From Theropithecus gelada (Eukaryota > Chordata > Mammalia > Primates > Cercopithecidae), in NCBI RefSeq assembly GCF_003255815.1, contig NC_037681.1, forward strand, positions 82,899,578-82,963,577: a stretch of 64,000 nucleotides of DNA. The letters are read 5' to 3'. A program made the translations under genes and the position numbers. Below, piece after piece: positions 22,562 through 32,663 of this stretch; within the stretch, counting starts at the first letter, position 1, and every line of letters begins with the position of its first letter. Under the pieces are notes generated by a model that was not told the origin of the DNA, searched no databases, and was given only the letters and a program-made list of their open reading frames with translations.

Positions 22562-22952
22562 TGATATATTTTGGATGTCTGTCCCTGCTCAAATCTCATG
22601 ATGAATTGTAGTCTGCAGTGCTGGAGGTGGGGCCTTACGGGAGGTATTTGGGTCATGAGGATGAATCCCTCATGGCTTGGTACTATTTTCAAGATAGTGA
22701 GTGAGTTCTTGACACATCTGATCATTTAAAAGTGTGTGGCACCTCCCCTCCCACTCTATCTTGCTCCTGCTTTTACCATGTGAAGTGTCTGCTCCTGCTT
22801 TATCTTCTACCATGAGTAAAAGCTTCCTGAGGCCTCCTCAGATGCTGAGCAGATACTGGCACCATGTTTCCTATAAAGCTTGCAGAACCATAAGCCAGTT
22901 AAACCTCTTTTCTTTGTATTTCTTTGTAGGAATGCAAGTACAGCCTAATATA
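22562..22952 (+). repeat. 3' LTR of MaLR provirus
   Basis: TGATATATTTTGGATGTCTG to AGCCTAATATA. Compared with the 5' LTR it lacks about 20 bases near the end (the ACCCAGCCTCAG block) and has many point differences. That agrees with an ancient insertion whose LTRs were once identical. Confidence 0.9.
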
Positions 22953-23279
22953 CTCATGCAATATTTGTATTTTATCTGGCAATCCTACTGGCATGTAACC
23001 AATAGAATGTGGCAGAAGGGATGCACATGACTCCAGGGTGGATTACAAGAAGCCTTGAGCTTCTGCTTTGATCTGTTAGAACTCTCACTCTCCTGATGCT
23101 TCTCTTAGGACACTCTCTCTAGCAGCCATGGTATGAGAAGCCGAAACCAGTCAAAGATCTCATCTCAGCTGAGTCCAGCCTTCGAGTTATGCCAGCCCAG
23201 GCGCCAGGCATTTGAGTGAGGAAACCTCCAGAGCAGGCTTTCCAAAAGAACTTTTTACAGTGATGGAAATGTTTAGTGT

Positions 23280-23429
23280 CTGTACTGTCCAATATGGTAG
23301 ACACATGTGACTAGCAAGCCTTAAAATGTGATCAGTGCCACCTAGTAACTAAATTTTAAATAGTATTTAACTTTAACTCACATTTAAATAGCCACATGTG
23401 ACTAGTGGCTACTGTACTAGACAGTGCAG
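23280..23429. repeat. Short hAT-like nonautonomous DNA element
   Basis: CTGTACTGTCCAATATGGTAG at the left and CTACTGTACTAGACAGTGCAG at the right are terminal inverted repeats. CACATGTGACTAG occurs near both ends. The form is that of MER-class Charlie derivatives; the family is not determined. Confidence 0.7.
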
Positions 23430-23776
23430 TTCTTGATGATTTCAGCACCCAGCCTCTGGATTCGCCTCTACCTGTTTGCATCTTTCTAGCTGAGGCCCCA
23501 GGCACTATGGTGCAGGGAAAAGATACCCAAGAGTACCCTGTTCAAATGCCAAACTTGCAGAATCTGGGAGCATAATAAAATGATTGTTTTATGTTGCTAA
23601 GCTTGGGGTGGTTTATTCTGCAGCAATAGATAATCAGAACAAGGTGAAATGTGCTAAGAAGAGACCACGTAGAAGAGGGTTCCAAACTTAAAGGCCCCAG
23701 GGCCAGGAAGTGAGTTAATGAAGAGAACAGGCTTGGAGACTATAGCCAAGGCCCAGGTTGGTGGAAGATCTGAGAT

Positions 23777-24183
23777 CTGGGCTCTACTTCTTACTAGCAG
23801 GGAGATTTCAAGCTAGTTTTTCTTTCTTTCTTTTTTTTTTTTGAGACGGAGTCTCGCTCTGTCACCTAGGCTGGAGTGCAGTGGCACGATCTCAGCTCAC
23901 TGCAAGCTCCGCCTCCCAGGTTCACGCCATTCTCCTGTCTCAGCCTCCCAAGTAGCTGGGATTACAGGCACCCGCCACCATGCCTGGCTAATTTTTTGTA
24001 TTTTTAGTAGAGATGGGGTTTCACCTTGTTAACCAGGATGGTCTTGATCTCCTGACCTCATGATCCGCCTGCCTTGGCCTCCCAAAGTGTTGGGATTATA
24101 GGTGTGAGCCACTACGTCTGGCCTTCAGGCTACTTTTAACTGGGCTCTACTTCTTACTAGCAGGGAGATCTCAAGCCACTTTT
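23777..24183. repeat. 44-bp direct duplication split by an Alu
   Basis: CTGGGCTCTACTTCTTACTAGC starts copies at 23777-23820 and 24140-24183, which differ at about four positions. Removing the Alu at 23821-24123 and its target copy leaves the two units almost adjacent, so the duplication came first. Confidence 0.9.
23821..24123 (-). repeat. Alu, full length
   Basis: T/C tail and GAGACGGAGTCTCGCTCTGT to CACTACGTCTGGCC. CAAGCTAGTTTTT (23809) and CAGGCTACTTTTA (24126) are the worn target duplication. Confidence 0.95.
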
Positions 24184-24199
24184 AGCTTTAACTCTCAAT

Positions 24200-24579
24200 T
24201 TCTTTTCTCTTCTCTTCTCTTCTCTTCTCTTCTCTTCTCTTCTCTTCTCTTCTCTTCTCTTCTCTTCTCTTCTCTTTTCTTTTCTTTTCTTTTTGAGACA
24301 GAGGAGTTTTACTCTTGTTGCCCAGACTGGAGTGCAATGGTGCAATCTTGGCTCATTGCAACTTCTGCCTCCTAGGCTCAAGCGAGTTTCCTGCCTCAGC
24401 CTCCAAAGTGGCTGGGACTATAGGAGCACGCCACTATACCTGGCTAGTTTTGTATTTTTAGTAGAGATGGGATTTCATCATGTTGGCCAGGCTGGTCTCG
24501 AACTCTTGACCTCAAGTGATCTGCCCGCCTTGGCCTCTCAAAGTACTGGGATTACAGGTGTGAGCCACCACGCCCGGCC
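24200..24579 (-). repeat. Alu with a long (TTCTC)n tail
   Basis: The A-tail has become about 15 uninterrupted TTCTC pentamers (24205-24275), then TTTTC units. The Alu body starts at about 24292 (TTTTGAGACAGAGGAG) and ends CACCACGCCCGGCC. AACTCTCAATTTCTT and AACCCTCAATTTCTT flank it. Confidence 0.95.
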
Positions 24580-25280
24580 TAACCCTCAATTTCTTAACCT
24601 ACAAAGTAGGACTAAAATACCTACACAGGTTGGCTTAACATGTTGTTGGAAGATCAAGTGAACCTGTGATAGGAGAACACATTGTTCATCACACCAGAAT
24701 CTACCTCTCTTATACCTGCTCAGTTCTCTACTCTGCAATAGCTTTGAAAACCGGCCATCACAGCTCTCATTTCACTTGCAAGAATTCTAGTCTTAGGAGC
24801 CAAATTCTTACTACACACACATTGATCTTGAATTGAGTTGCTCTGGAAGATTGTCAACTGCGCCAGAAAAACCAGCATTTTTTGGGCACCATTTAGATGA
24901 AAACTCACTGTTAAAAGAAATCTCATTGTTTTTCTGTGAATTCTGTGTGCTCAGTTTCTATGACACCTTCAACTCTGGTTGTGCACTTGGCTAAAGCCGG
25001 TTTCCAATGACAGTCATCCAGGTTGTCTTGGGAGGCAAAGCTCACTTGTCTGGATGGACTTGCTTCAGGGACTGGACATCTGTGTTTGGGGGCTCAATGC
25101 CCTCTTAGATGTTGGGAGCATCAAGGGAATTGTTGCTTGAAACTGAATTCTGGCTGAGAAAGAGGAGTGAGCTCACGTGTAATATCTAGGGAAAAACATG
25201 TGAAATGTTTATAGTCAGTACACACTAGACTTTAGGAAGCATGATTTCAAAAAAGGTCAGGAAAAAGATAAATAGCCATA
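24580..25280. other. No recognised feature
   Basis: About 700 bases of unique-looking DNA. No frame over 68 codons and no known repeat. Confidence 0.45.
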
Positions 25281-25284
25281 GGCA

Positions 25285-25460
25285 TGATCCCATGTCTGAA
25301 TGGAAAGAGTGGAGACTTTAGAATGAGGCAGCCTTGGATTTAAACTCTGGTTCTGTCACTTATAGCTTCAACGATCTCTGAGACAGTTTTCTTATCTGTA
25401 CAAGGGGTATCATACCTACCTCCTAGGGTATTGTGAAGAGTAAATTAGGGCACAACAATA
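25285..25460 (+). repeat. MIR
   Basis: TTGGATTTAAACTCTGGTTC, CTGTCACTTATAGCTTCAAC, TTTTCTTATCTGTACAAGGG and CATACCTACCTCCTAGGGTA follow the MIR consensus in order. Confidence 0.88.
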
Positions 25461-25839
25461 CAGATATTTAATCATTTAAAATAAATATAAAAGTATTCAA
25501 TATACAATAAAATAAATCAGATATTCAATAAATACACAGATGTTTGGTAAATACAGATCTCCCTCCAAAGAGAAGGTGGCTCAGGAAGGCTGGGGGCTCT
25601 TGAAAACAAAGTGGGACAACACGGCAGCCAATCATCTTGGTGAGGAAGGAAAAGGCAGGCAGGAAAAGCTGTCAGAAGTCAAACAGGAATGTGGTTCCAC
25701 TTTTCCACCTACAAAGAAGCAAAGATGAAAATGAGTTAAAATGTCCAGTGTTGAAGATGATTTGGGGGCTTGCGTTCCCTCACTGTTCTGAGTGGGCAGG
25801 TAAATCACACATACTTCTGGGGGCCAATTTGACAATTTC

Positions 25840-26160
25840 TTAATATCTTAAAAATCCAGCAGTCTTCTTTCTTGAAACGTATCTTAAGGGAATAATTAGA
25901 AAAGTAAACCAAAAGGAATATTCAAGGGTGCTGTTGATTAATACCAGAAAATTAGAAAGAGCCTAAGCATCTAACAATGATAAATTGGCTAAATAATTGC
26001 TTTAACTATATAGCAGAATAATATAGCCATAAATGTAGATGATATAGATATGTATTTATTGACATGGGTTGATATTCAAAAAATGTGAAAATGCAGGCTA
26101 ACAAATAATATGAATAGTATATATCTAAAAGTACATATTTGTTTAATATGGACCTGGAAA
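25840..26160 (+). repeat. L1M 3'-end fragment
   Basis: AAAAATCCAGCAGTCTTCTT, TCTTAAGGGAATAATTAG, GCCTAAGCATCTAACAATG, TATTGACATGGGTTGATATT and similar phrases are the sense 3' end of old L1M elements. Confidence 0.8.
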
Positions 26161-26166
26161 TATATC

Positions 26167-26553
26167 TGCTATGGTTTGAATGTATCCCCCAAAGTTCATG
26201 TGTTAGAAATTTAATCCCTAATGTAGAGGTGTCGAAGGGTGGGATCTTCAAAAGGTGTTTAGGTCATGAAGGTTCTGTCCTCATGAATGGATTTATGCTA
26301 TTACCACAGGAGTGGGTTCATTATTATTGGAGTGGGTTCCCTATAGAAGGATGAGTTCAATCCCTTTTTGTCTCTTTCTAACTCTCTCACCTTCCACTAT
26401 GGGATGATGCAGCAGGAAAACTCTCACCAGATGCCAGCCCGTCAATCTTGGATTTGCCAGCCTCCAGAACTGTGAGCCAATAAATTTCTGTTCATTATAA
26501 ATTTATAATGAACAGTCTGTCGTATTCTGTTATAGCAACATAAAATGAAGACA
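26167..26553 (+). repeat. MaLR-type solitary LTR
   Basis: TGCTATGGTTTGAATGTATC through TAAAATGAAGACA, with CAATCTTGGATTTGCCAGCC and the CCAATAAATTTCTG polyadenylation block. ATATC (26162) and ATGTC (26554) make a one-mismatch 5-bp target duplication. Its 3' part contains a new 24-bp palindrome. Confidence 0.83.
26490..26513. other. Perfect 24-bp palindrome inside the LTR
   Basis: GTTCATTATAAA is followed immediately by its exact complement TTTATAATGAAC. In related LTRs the second half reads as a CCCAGTCTG-type tail, so the second arm seems to have been copied from the first. Confidence 0.92.
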
Positions 26554-26599
26554 ATGTCTATCTTCGTATTAATTGCTTATGATTGGTCAGTGGATAGGA

Positions 26600-27443
26600 T
26601 GTGCTTTTAATTGATACATACCATAAACTTCACCACTTTAATGTATACAATTCAGTGGTTTTTAGTATATTCACAGAGTTGTGCAACGATCATCACTATC
26701 TCATTCCATTTTCATCATGAAAGAACATTTTCATAATCTGAAAAAGAAACCCCATATCCATTAGTAGTCACTTCTCTCCCAAGTCCTTGGAAACCACTAA
26801 CCTACATACTGTCTCTATAGATTTGCCTATTCTGGACACTTCGTGTAAATGGAATCATACAATATGTGACCTTTCATGTCTAAGTTCTTTTAGCATAATG
26901 TCTTCAAGGCTCATCCACATTGTAGCATGTTAGTACTTTATTCCTTTCTATTGCCAAATAATATTACATTGCCATATTTTGTTTAGTCATTCATCAGATG
27001 ATGGACATTTGAGTTGTGTGTACTTTTTGGCTATCATGAATTATGCTCCTATAAACATTTGAATACAATTTTTGTGTGAATATATATTTCAATTCTTTTG
27101 GGTTTATACTTAGGAGTGGAATTGCAGGATCATATAGTAATTCTATGTTTAATTTTTTTGTCTAATCCTCAAACTGTTCTCCACAGTGGTTGTACCATTT
27201 TACATTGTACCGTTTTACAAGTGTTCCATCATTGCCAACACTTGCCATTTTCTGTATTTTTATAATAGCAACCCTGTTAATGGAAGATGTAACGTGACAC
27301 CTCACTGTCATTTTGATTTGCATTTCCCTCATGACTGACAATGAGCATCTTCTCATATCCTTATTGGTCATTTATCTTCTTTGGAGAAATGTCAAAATCC
27401 TTTGCCAGTTGGTCAGTTGGTAGGATTTTGGTTGTTTCCCTTT
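26600..27443 (-). repeat. L1M ORF2 end and 3' region
   Basis: A long antisense L1 piece: CAACGATCATCACTATCTC, AGATTTGCCTATTCTGGAC, GGAATCATACAATATGTG, TTTAGTCATTCATCAG and TTATTGGTCATTTATCTTC in order. It is interrupted by the Alu that follows. Frames are broken. Confidence 0.92.
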
Positions 27444-27460
27444 TGTTTTTCTGCATTTCT

Positions 27461-27845
27461 TTTTTTTTTTTTTTTTTTTTTTTTGGAGGGGGTCCCCCCC
27501 TGTGCCCCACGCTGAAGGGGCGGGGGCGGGTTTCCCCCCCCCCCCANTTTTTGAGACGGAGTCTCGCTCTGTCGCCCAGGCTGAAGTGCAGTGGCTGGAT
27601 CTCAGCTCACTGCAAGCTGCGCCTCCCGGGTTTATGCCATTCTCCTGCCTCAGCCTCCCGAGTAGCTGGGACTACAGGCACCTGCCACCTCACCAGGCTA
27701 GTTTTTTTTTTTTTTTTTGTATTTTTTAGTAGAGATCGGGTTTCACTGTGTTAGCCAGGATGGTCTTGATCTCCTGACCTCGTGATCCGCCTGTCTCAGC
27801 CTCCCAAAGTGCTGGAATCACAGGCTTGAGCCACCGCACCCGGCC
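27461..27845 (-). repeat. AluY with a corrupted 3' end
   Basis: A perfect 18-bp target duplication TGTTTTTCTGCATTTCTT lies at 27444-27461 and 27846-27863. Alu sequence from TTTGAGACGGAGTCTCGC (about 27549) to CACCGCACCCGGCC is normal monkey AluY. The preceding 27485-27547 is a distorted G/C homopolymer-rich echo of that same Alu start and ends in n. Confidence 0.93.
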
Positions 27846-27920
27846 TGTTTTTCTGCATTTCTTATTTGAATGCAACAGCAAGAGTTGCTTGTGTAAGAAC
27901 AAATAAAAGAACCAGGATAG

Positions 27921-28039
27921 AGCCAGGTATGGTGGTACATGCCTATAGTCCCAGCTACTTGGGAGGCTGAGTTGGGAGGATTGCTTGAGCCCAGTAGTTC
28001 AAGTTCAGCTTCAGCAATATAGTGAGACCTTGTTTCATT
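27921..28039 (+). repeat. Alu monomer fragment
   Basis: AGCCAGGTATGGTGGTACAT to AGTGAGACCTTGTTTC, about 120 bases. It looks like a free or truncated single arm and is followed by a (TGTA)n run at 28042-28075. Confidence 0.85.
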
Positions 28040-28117
28040 TAAATGTATGTGTATGTATGTATGTATGTGTGCAAAAGAGTTTATTTTATTCACAAAATAA
28101 AATATATGAATACCTAA

Positions 28118-28412
28118 GGCCGGGTGTGGTGGCTCATGCCTGTAATCCCAGCACTTTGGGAGGCTGAGGTGGCTGGATCACCTGAGATCAGGAGTTTGAG
28201 ACCAGCCTATCCAACATGGCAAAAGTCCATCTCTACTAAAAATACAAAAATTAGCCGAGCATAGTGGTGCATGCCTGTAATTCCAGCTACTCAGGAGGCT
28301 GAGGCAAGAGAATCGGTTGAGCCTGGGAGGCAGAGGTTGCAGTGAGCTGAGATTGCGCAACTGCACTCCAGCCTGGGTAATGAGAGTGAAACTCCATCTC
28401 AAAAAAAAGAAA
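28118..28412 (+). repeat. Alu, full length
   Basis: GGCCGGGTGTGGTGGCTCAT to CTCAAAAAAAAG. AAAATATATGAATA and AAAATATATCAATA flank it. Confidence 0.95.
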
Positions 28413-28844
28413 ATATATCAATAAACATACTAAAAGGTGCTCAACATCATTATTTATTAGAAGAAAGCACATTAAAACCACAATACAATACCACTACCTA
28501 ACCACTAGAATGACTAAAATTAAAAGATTGACAGAACCAACTGTCAATCTTGCTGGTAAGGATGTGGAACAACTGGAACCCTCATACATTGCTGGTAGAA
28601 ATGCAAAATGCATAACCACTTTGGAAAATAGTTTGGCAGTTTCTCAGACAGTTAAGTTAAATATATACTTACCATGGAACCTAGCACTTCTAGGTATTTA
28701 CCCAAGAGAAATGAAACATATGCCCATGAAAAGACTTATGCATGAATGTTCATGGCATTATTTATAGTGGCCCCAATCTGAAAATGACCCAAATGTCTAT
28801 CGACAGAGGAATGAATAAACAAACTATGGTATACTGTAATTGCC

Positions 28845-29974
28845 TGACAAGTTCTTCCTGCCCACTGCACAGACAAAACCAATTCACTGAGACCATAGTA
28901 TTGTAGTAGAGAAAGGATTTAATTAATGCAAGACCACCTAGTGGAAGGACTGGTGTTATCTCTCAAATCAGTCTCCCCAAGGGCTTGGAAGTTAGGGTTT
29001 TTAAAGAATAGTTTGGTGGGTGAGGGACTAGGGAATGAGTGCTGCTGATTGGTTGAGGATGCTATCATAGGGGTATGGAAAACAGTCCTTGTGCACTGAG
29101 TCTGCCTCTGGGTGGGGGGCCACAGGACCAGTTGAGTCATGAGTCACAAGTCCAGGTGGGATCAGTTGGGTTCCAGAATGGAAAAGTCTGAAAAACATCT
29201 CAGAAGACCAATCTTAGGTTCTACAATAGTGATGTTATCTATTGGAGCAAATGAAGAAGTCACAAATCTTGTGACTTCTGGCCATGTGACACCTGAGCAG
29301 TAAGGAGTTATAGAAACTATACCTATAACTGGGCACAATAGCTCATGCCTGTAATCCCAGCAGTCTGGGAGGCTGAGGTGGGAGGATTGCTTGAGCACAG
29401 GAGTGATTCAAGACCAACCTGGGCAACATGATGGGATGCCACCTCTACATAAAATACAAAAATTAGCTGGGTGTGGTGGTGCACACCTGTATTCCCAGCT
29501 ACTCAGGAGGCTGAGATAGGAGGATCACTTAAGTCTGGGAGGTTGAGGCTGCAGTGAGTTGTGACGGCACCACTGCACTTCAGCTTGGGTGACAGAGTGA
29601 CATCTGGTTTCAAAAAAGAAAGGAAGGGAAGGGAAGGGGAGTGGAAGGGAGAGGTGGAGGCGGGGAAGAGGAAGAGGAAGGGGAGGGAAGGGATTATACC
29701 TATATTTTAGCAGGGTTCATATCTCCTCCCATAATCCTAATCTCATGGCTTTTCATTAGTTTTTGGTCCCTGAGCAAGGGGGCAGAGGTTAGTTTTAGGG
29801 AGGGACTATTATCATCTTTGTTTCCAAGTTAAACTGTAAACTAAATTCCTCCCACGGTTAGTTTGGCCTGTGCACAGGAATGAGCAAAGATGCCAACCTG
29901 CAAGGCTAAAAGCAAGATGGAATCAGCTGTGTTATATTTCTCTCACTGTCATAGTCTTTGCAAAGGCAGTTTCA
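28845..29974 (-). repeat. Class I ERV solitary LTR, copy 1
   Basis: In sense (reading from 29974) it begins TGAAACTGCCTTTGC and ends at 28845 with the form ACTTGTCA. A TTAATTAAA polyadenylation region and GGTCTCAGTGAATTGG lie near the 3' end. It is the same family as 35032-35728 but in the opposite direction. It carries an Alu at 29328-29692. Confidence 0.78.
29328..29692 (+). repeat. Alu with GA-rich tail, inside the ERV LTR
   Basis: ACTGGGCACAATAGCTCATG to a long AAGG/GAGG-rich tail (about 29610-29692). TATACCTATA occurs on both sides. Confidence 0.94.
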
Positions 29975-30310
29975 GTACAGGGGCTACTACTCAATAATAA
30001 AAATGAACAAACTGCTGATGCATGCAGGAACATAGATACTTCTCAAAAACATCATGCTAAGCAAAGAAAGCCATACAGAAAAGAGTACATGCTGTGTGAG
30101 TCTATTGACATGAAATTGCCGGAGGCTTGGGGTGGGAGAAGGAATTGACTGCAAGGCGACAGTCAAGGGAACTCAGTGGGTGATGGAAATGTTCTCTAAC
30201 TTGATTGTGATGGGGGTTCTGTGATGGAGTGAGTGTCTAAAAAGTAATAGAACTGTACAGTAAAAAGATACATTCCATTGTATGCAAATTATACCTGAAA
30301 AAGTTTATTT

Positions 30311-30410
30311 AAAAAGCAATAGAAGTAGAAGAGGAAGAGGAGTAGGGATAGGAATAGCAAGAAGATGAACGGTAGAAGAGGAGGAGGAGAATGAGGAGAA
30401 GAAAATTACC
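30311..30410. repeat. GA-rich low-complexity tract
   Basis: About 100 bases of AGAAGAGGAAGAGGAGTAGG-like purine sequence after the L1 end. Confidence 0.85.
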
Positions 30411-31174
30411 ATGTAGAAATGATAATACACTCCGAGTCAATCCATCGCCCACGATGTGCCTGTCACTGTTAAGTGCCAGGGAGGGGCTATTCTGTAAAAA
30501 GTGAAAGACCTGTCCCTTGTCTCTAGGAGTTTACAATCTACTGGACAGGTGAAATATTCTTCAGAATCCCAAAGTGTGAGGAATGACAAATCAAATTAAT
30601 CTGCTCCCCCACTAGGGTTAGTGGGAAATCAGTCTCTGTCATTGTTTAGGATTTCCTCCCTCCTCTCCATCCACTCAGCCCAAGGCGTGCATGTGATGCC
30701 CAGGCTTACACTGTCTTAGGGAAGAGCCCCCGTCTCCAGTCCAGCATTGGCTGCTTCTCCTCATGCCATTTGTCCGCAGCCCTTGTGATCTCATTCATGC
30801 TCATGGCTCCTCCTCTTTCAAACCAAGCTAGGACACTTCTTTGCAGAGGTTCTCAGGCCACTGCCTCTGGTGCCACAGTCGCTGACCTTCAGGATGTGTC
30901 ACTCCTGGGGTGCAGATCCCTGAGTCATGAGGCCTGCAGAGGACCGATGGCTCACACACCTCATCCTTCCCTCCTCTTCAGCTGCTTCCCTCTCTAGCTT
31001 CCTTCCAAGCCATCCCACCAGATCTTTATTCACTTCGTAAAAATAAAGCCTTCACCTCTCTGGTCAGGGGACTTGAGGCCCTAGGACTTGAGGCCTGGCT
31101 ATCCAATAGGAGGAGAGGGATAGTTCATTTTTTTCATTGTGAGCCTACAGCCCAGAAAACAAGGGGCAGTTACT
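30411..31174. other. No recognised gene
   Basis: About 760 bases of unique-looking DNA. AAAATAAAGCC near 31041 is an isolated polyadenylation-signal match with no gene attached. Confidence 0.45.
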
Positions 31175-31436
31175 TTTTCTTTTTTGTTGTTGTTGTTGGG
31201 CCTCACTTTGTCACCCAGGCAGTGGTGCAATCTCAGCTCACTGCAGCCTCACCTTCTGGGGCTCCAGCGGTCCTCCTACCTCAGTCCCCCAAGTAGCTGG
31301 GACTACAGGCACATATTGCCATGCCCAGCTTTGCCATGTTGACCATGCTAGTCTCGAACTCCTGAGCTCAAGCAATCTGCCCGCCTCAGCCTCCCAAAAG
31401 TGCTGGGATTACAGGTGTGAGCCAGAGCGCCCAGCC
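31175..31436 (-). repeat. Alu, shortened
   Basis: TTGTTGTTGTTGGGCCTCAC to CCAGAGCGCCCAGCC. About 30 bases are missing around the linker (CCCAGCTTTGCCATGTTGAC). GGGGCAGTTA flanks both sides (about 31163 and 31438). Confidence 0.93.
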
Positions 31437-32340
31437 TGGGGCAGTTAGTTTCTTAGTCTGGTTGTTCTATTAGACTGCTGCAGGAGTCTGGTTCTAAAGG
31501 ACAAAGGGTGATGGATGTCCATTGTGGGTGAGATGGCTCAGAGGGTGATTAGTGCCTGTCAGTTGAGTGTGGTGACCTCGTGAGGGATAGGGCTAGTGGC
31601 AGGGAGCCAGGAGCTCCTGAAACAGAGGACGCCTCAATGTCCTGGCACTGTGCCCAGTCTGTCTGGGGCCAGTCTCTCACCAGCTAGAATGTATGTGGTT
31701 ACAGGAGAAAGGGCACCGCATTGGGTGACAGACCAGCTGGTTTTGGGAGGTGTGAGCCCAAAGGAATCCTGGCTTTGGGGAATTTGAGGGAGGTGGCAGT
31801 TTCAGAGAATCTGAAAGTCAGCCCATAATCCAAAACCAAGGAGAGAAGGCACCAAACTCCACCCAGCCTCTGGCCACTGGCTGACTGAATGGGAAATGGG
31901 CCTACTATTTGCTATGCGTAACCTGTCCATTCCCCAGGATTTCTAAGAAGTGCTTGGCCTGTATTTCTTGGTTCTCCTGAGAGCCAGATGTTTAATAATT
32001 TGAGTACATTTGAACTTGAAAATGCAAAAACATCCTTCTAGCTGCATCCTCCTTTTCCTTCCAGGGCCAGAATGACATAGTGGGAGAACTTGATTCTGAA
32101 ATCAAATGGAAAGTGCTTTTGTTTCTGGAGGTTAGAAAAAAACAAATTGTGAAAGAGCCAGGGCCTCATCTCTAAAAAGAAAACGTGAAATGGGCCATGA
32201 GCCCTGCTTAATAATTCAGAGATTAAACGGAGCCAACAAGAAGCTGGAGTGAATGATCAGATATACTCACACCCTTCTCTTTTTATCAGCTTGCAAATGT
32301 TCTTGTTGGCAGCTGGTTAGAGAGAAGTAGTCCTTGACAA
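31437..32340. other. Unique-looking DNA, no gene recognised
   Basis: About 900 bases with no known repeat. One plus-strand frame of 63 codons (31596-31787) has no other support. Confidence 0.45.
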
Positions 32341-32476
32341 ATAAGCTAAACCATTCATTCGTTCACTTATTCGACAAAATCTTCATGACTGCCTCTTATA
32401 GCAGACATCACTAGTGCTGGAGATGCAATCCAGAACCAGCATGTGTCCCTCTGCCTCAGGGACCTCAGATTCTATA
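32341..32476 (-). repeat. L2 3'-end fragment
   Basis: CATTCATTCGTTCACTTATTC, then GACTGCCTCTTATAGCAGAC and AGTGCTGGAGATGCAATCCA, match the antisense 3' end of L2. The MER5A that follows may have inserted in it. Confidence 0.72.
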
Positions 32477-32663
32477 TCATGGTTCTCAAACTTTCATGTC
32501 CCTCAGACTCCCCTGGATGGCTTGTTACAACACAGATTCCTGGGCCCTACCCCTGGAGTTTCCAATTCGATAGGTCTGGGATGGCTTGAGCATTTGTATT
32601 CCTGAACAGTTCCCAAGTGATGCTGATATTGCTGGTCCTAGGAACACCCTTTGAGAACCACTG
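32477..32663 (+). repeat. MER5A DNA transposon, near full length
   Basis: CATGGTTCTCAAACTTTC at the left and CTTTGAGAACCACTG at the right are the hAT-Charlie terminal repeats. GGGCCCTACCCCTGGAGTTTC and GTGATGCTGATATTGCTGG are the diagnostic interior. Confidence 0.92.

Larger units (their letters stand above)
20538..22952 (+). mobile_element. Full-length ERVL-MaLR (MST-type) provirus
   Basis: Two LTRs (20538-20935, 22562-22952) flank about 1.6 kb of internal sequence. The whole is bracketed by a perfect 5-bp target duplication CTCAT (20533-20537, 22953-22957). The size, the LTR ends and the internal wording are those of the MST/THE1 group of nonautonomous retrovirus-like elements. These retain gag-like remnants but no polymerase or envelope. 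All frames are broken, so it is a fossil. Having both LTRs is less common than solitary LTRs in this group. Confidence 0.92.
20440..23005. repeat. Foldback element that hosts the provirus
   Basis: GGTTACCAGATTTAGTAA (about 20450) and, after the provirus, TATTTTATCTGGCAATCC (about 22968-22988) are imperfect inverted repeats. The bases between them (GAATTTCAGATGAACAACAA, ATGTCTCAT, GCAATATTTG) fit a known palindromic mammalian repeat that I cannot name. The provirus at 20538-22952 splits it at CTCAT. Confidence 0.55.
28425..30315 (+). repeat. L1M element split by a class I ERV LTR
   Basis: The first part (28425-28840) has AAGGTGCTCAACATCATT, TTGCTGGTAAGGATGTGG and AATGACCCAAATGTCTATC. The second (29976-30315) resumes with CTACTACTCAATAATAAAAA and CTCAAAAACATCATGCTAAG, and runs to the L1 3' end. 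The LTR at 28845-29974 lies at the break. Confidence 0.9.

Noticed and set aside
30411..31174. AAAATAAAGCC at about 31041 as a gene 3' end
   Set aside because: There is no upstream reading frame or downstream GU-rich element. Such hexamers occur often by chance.
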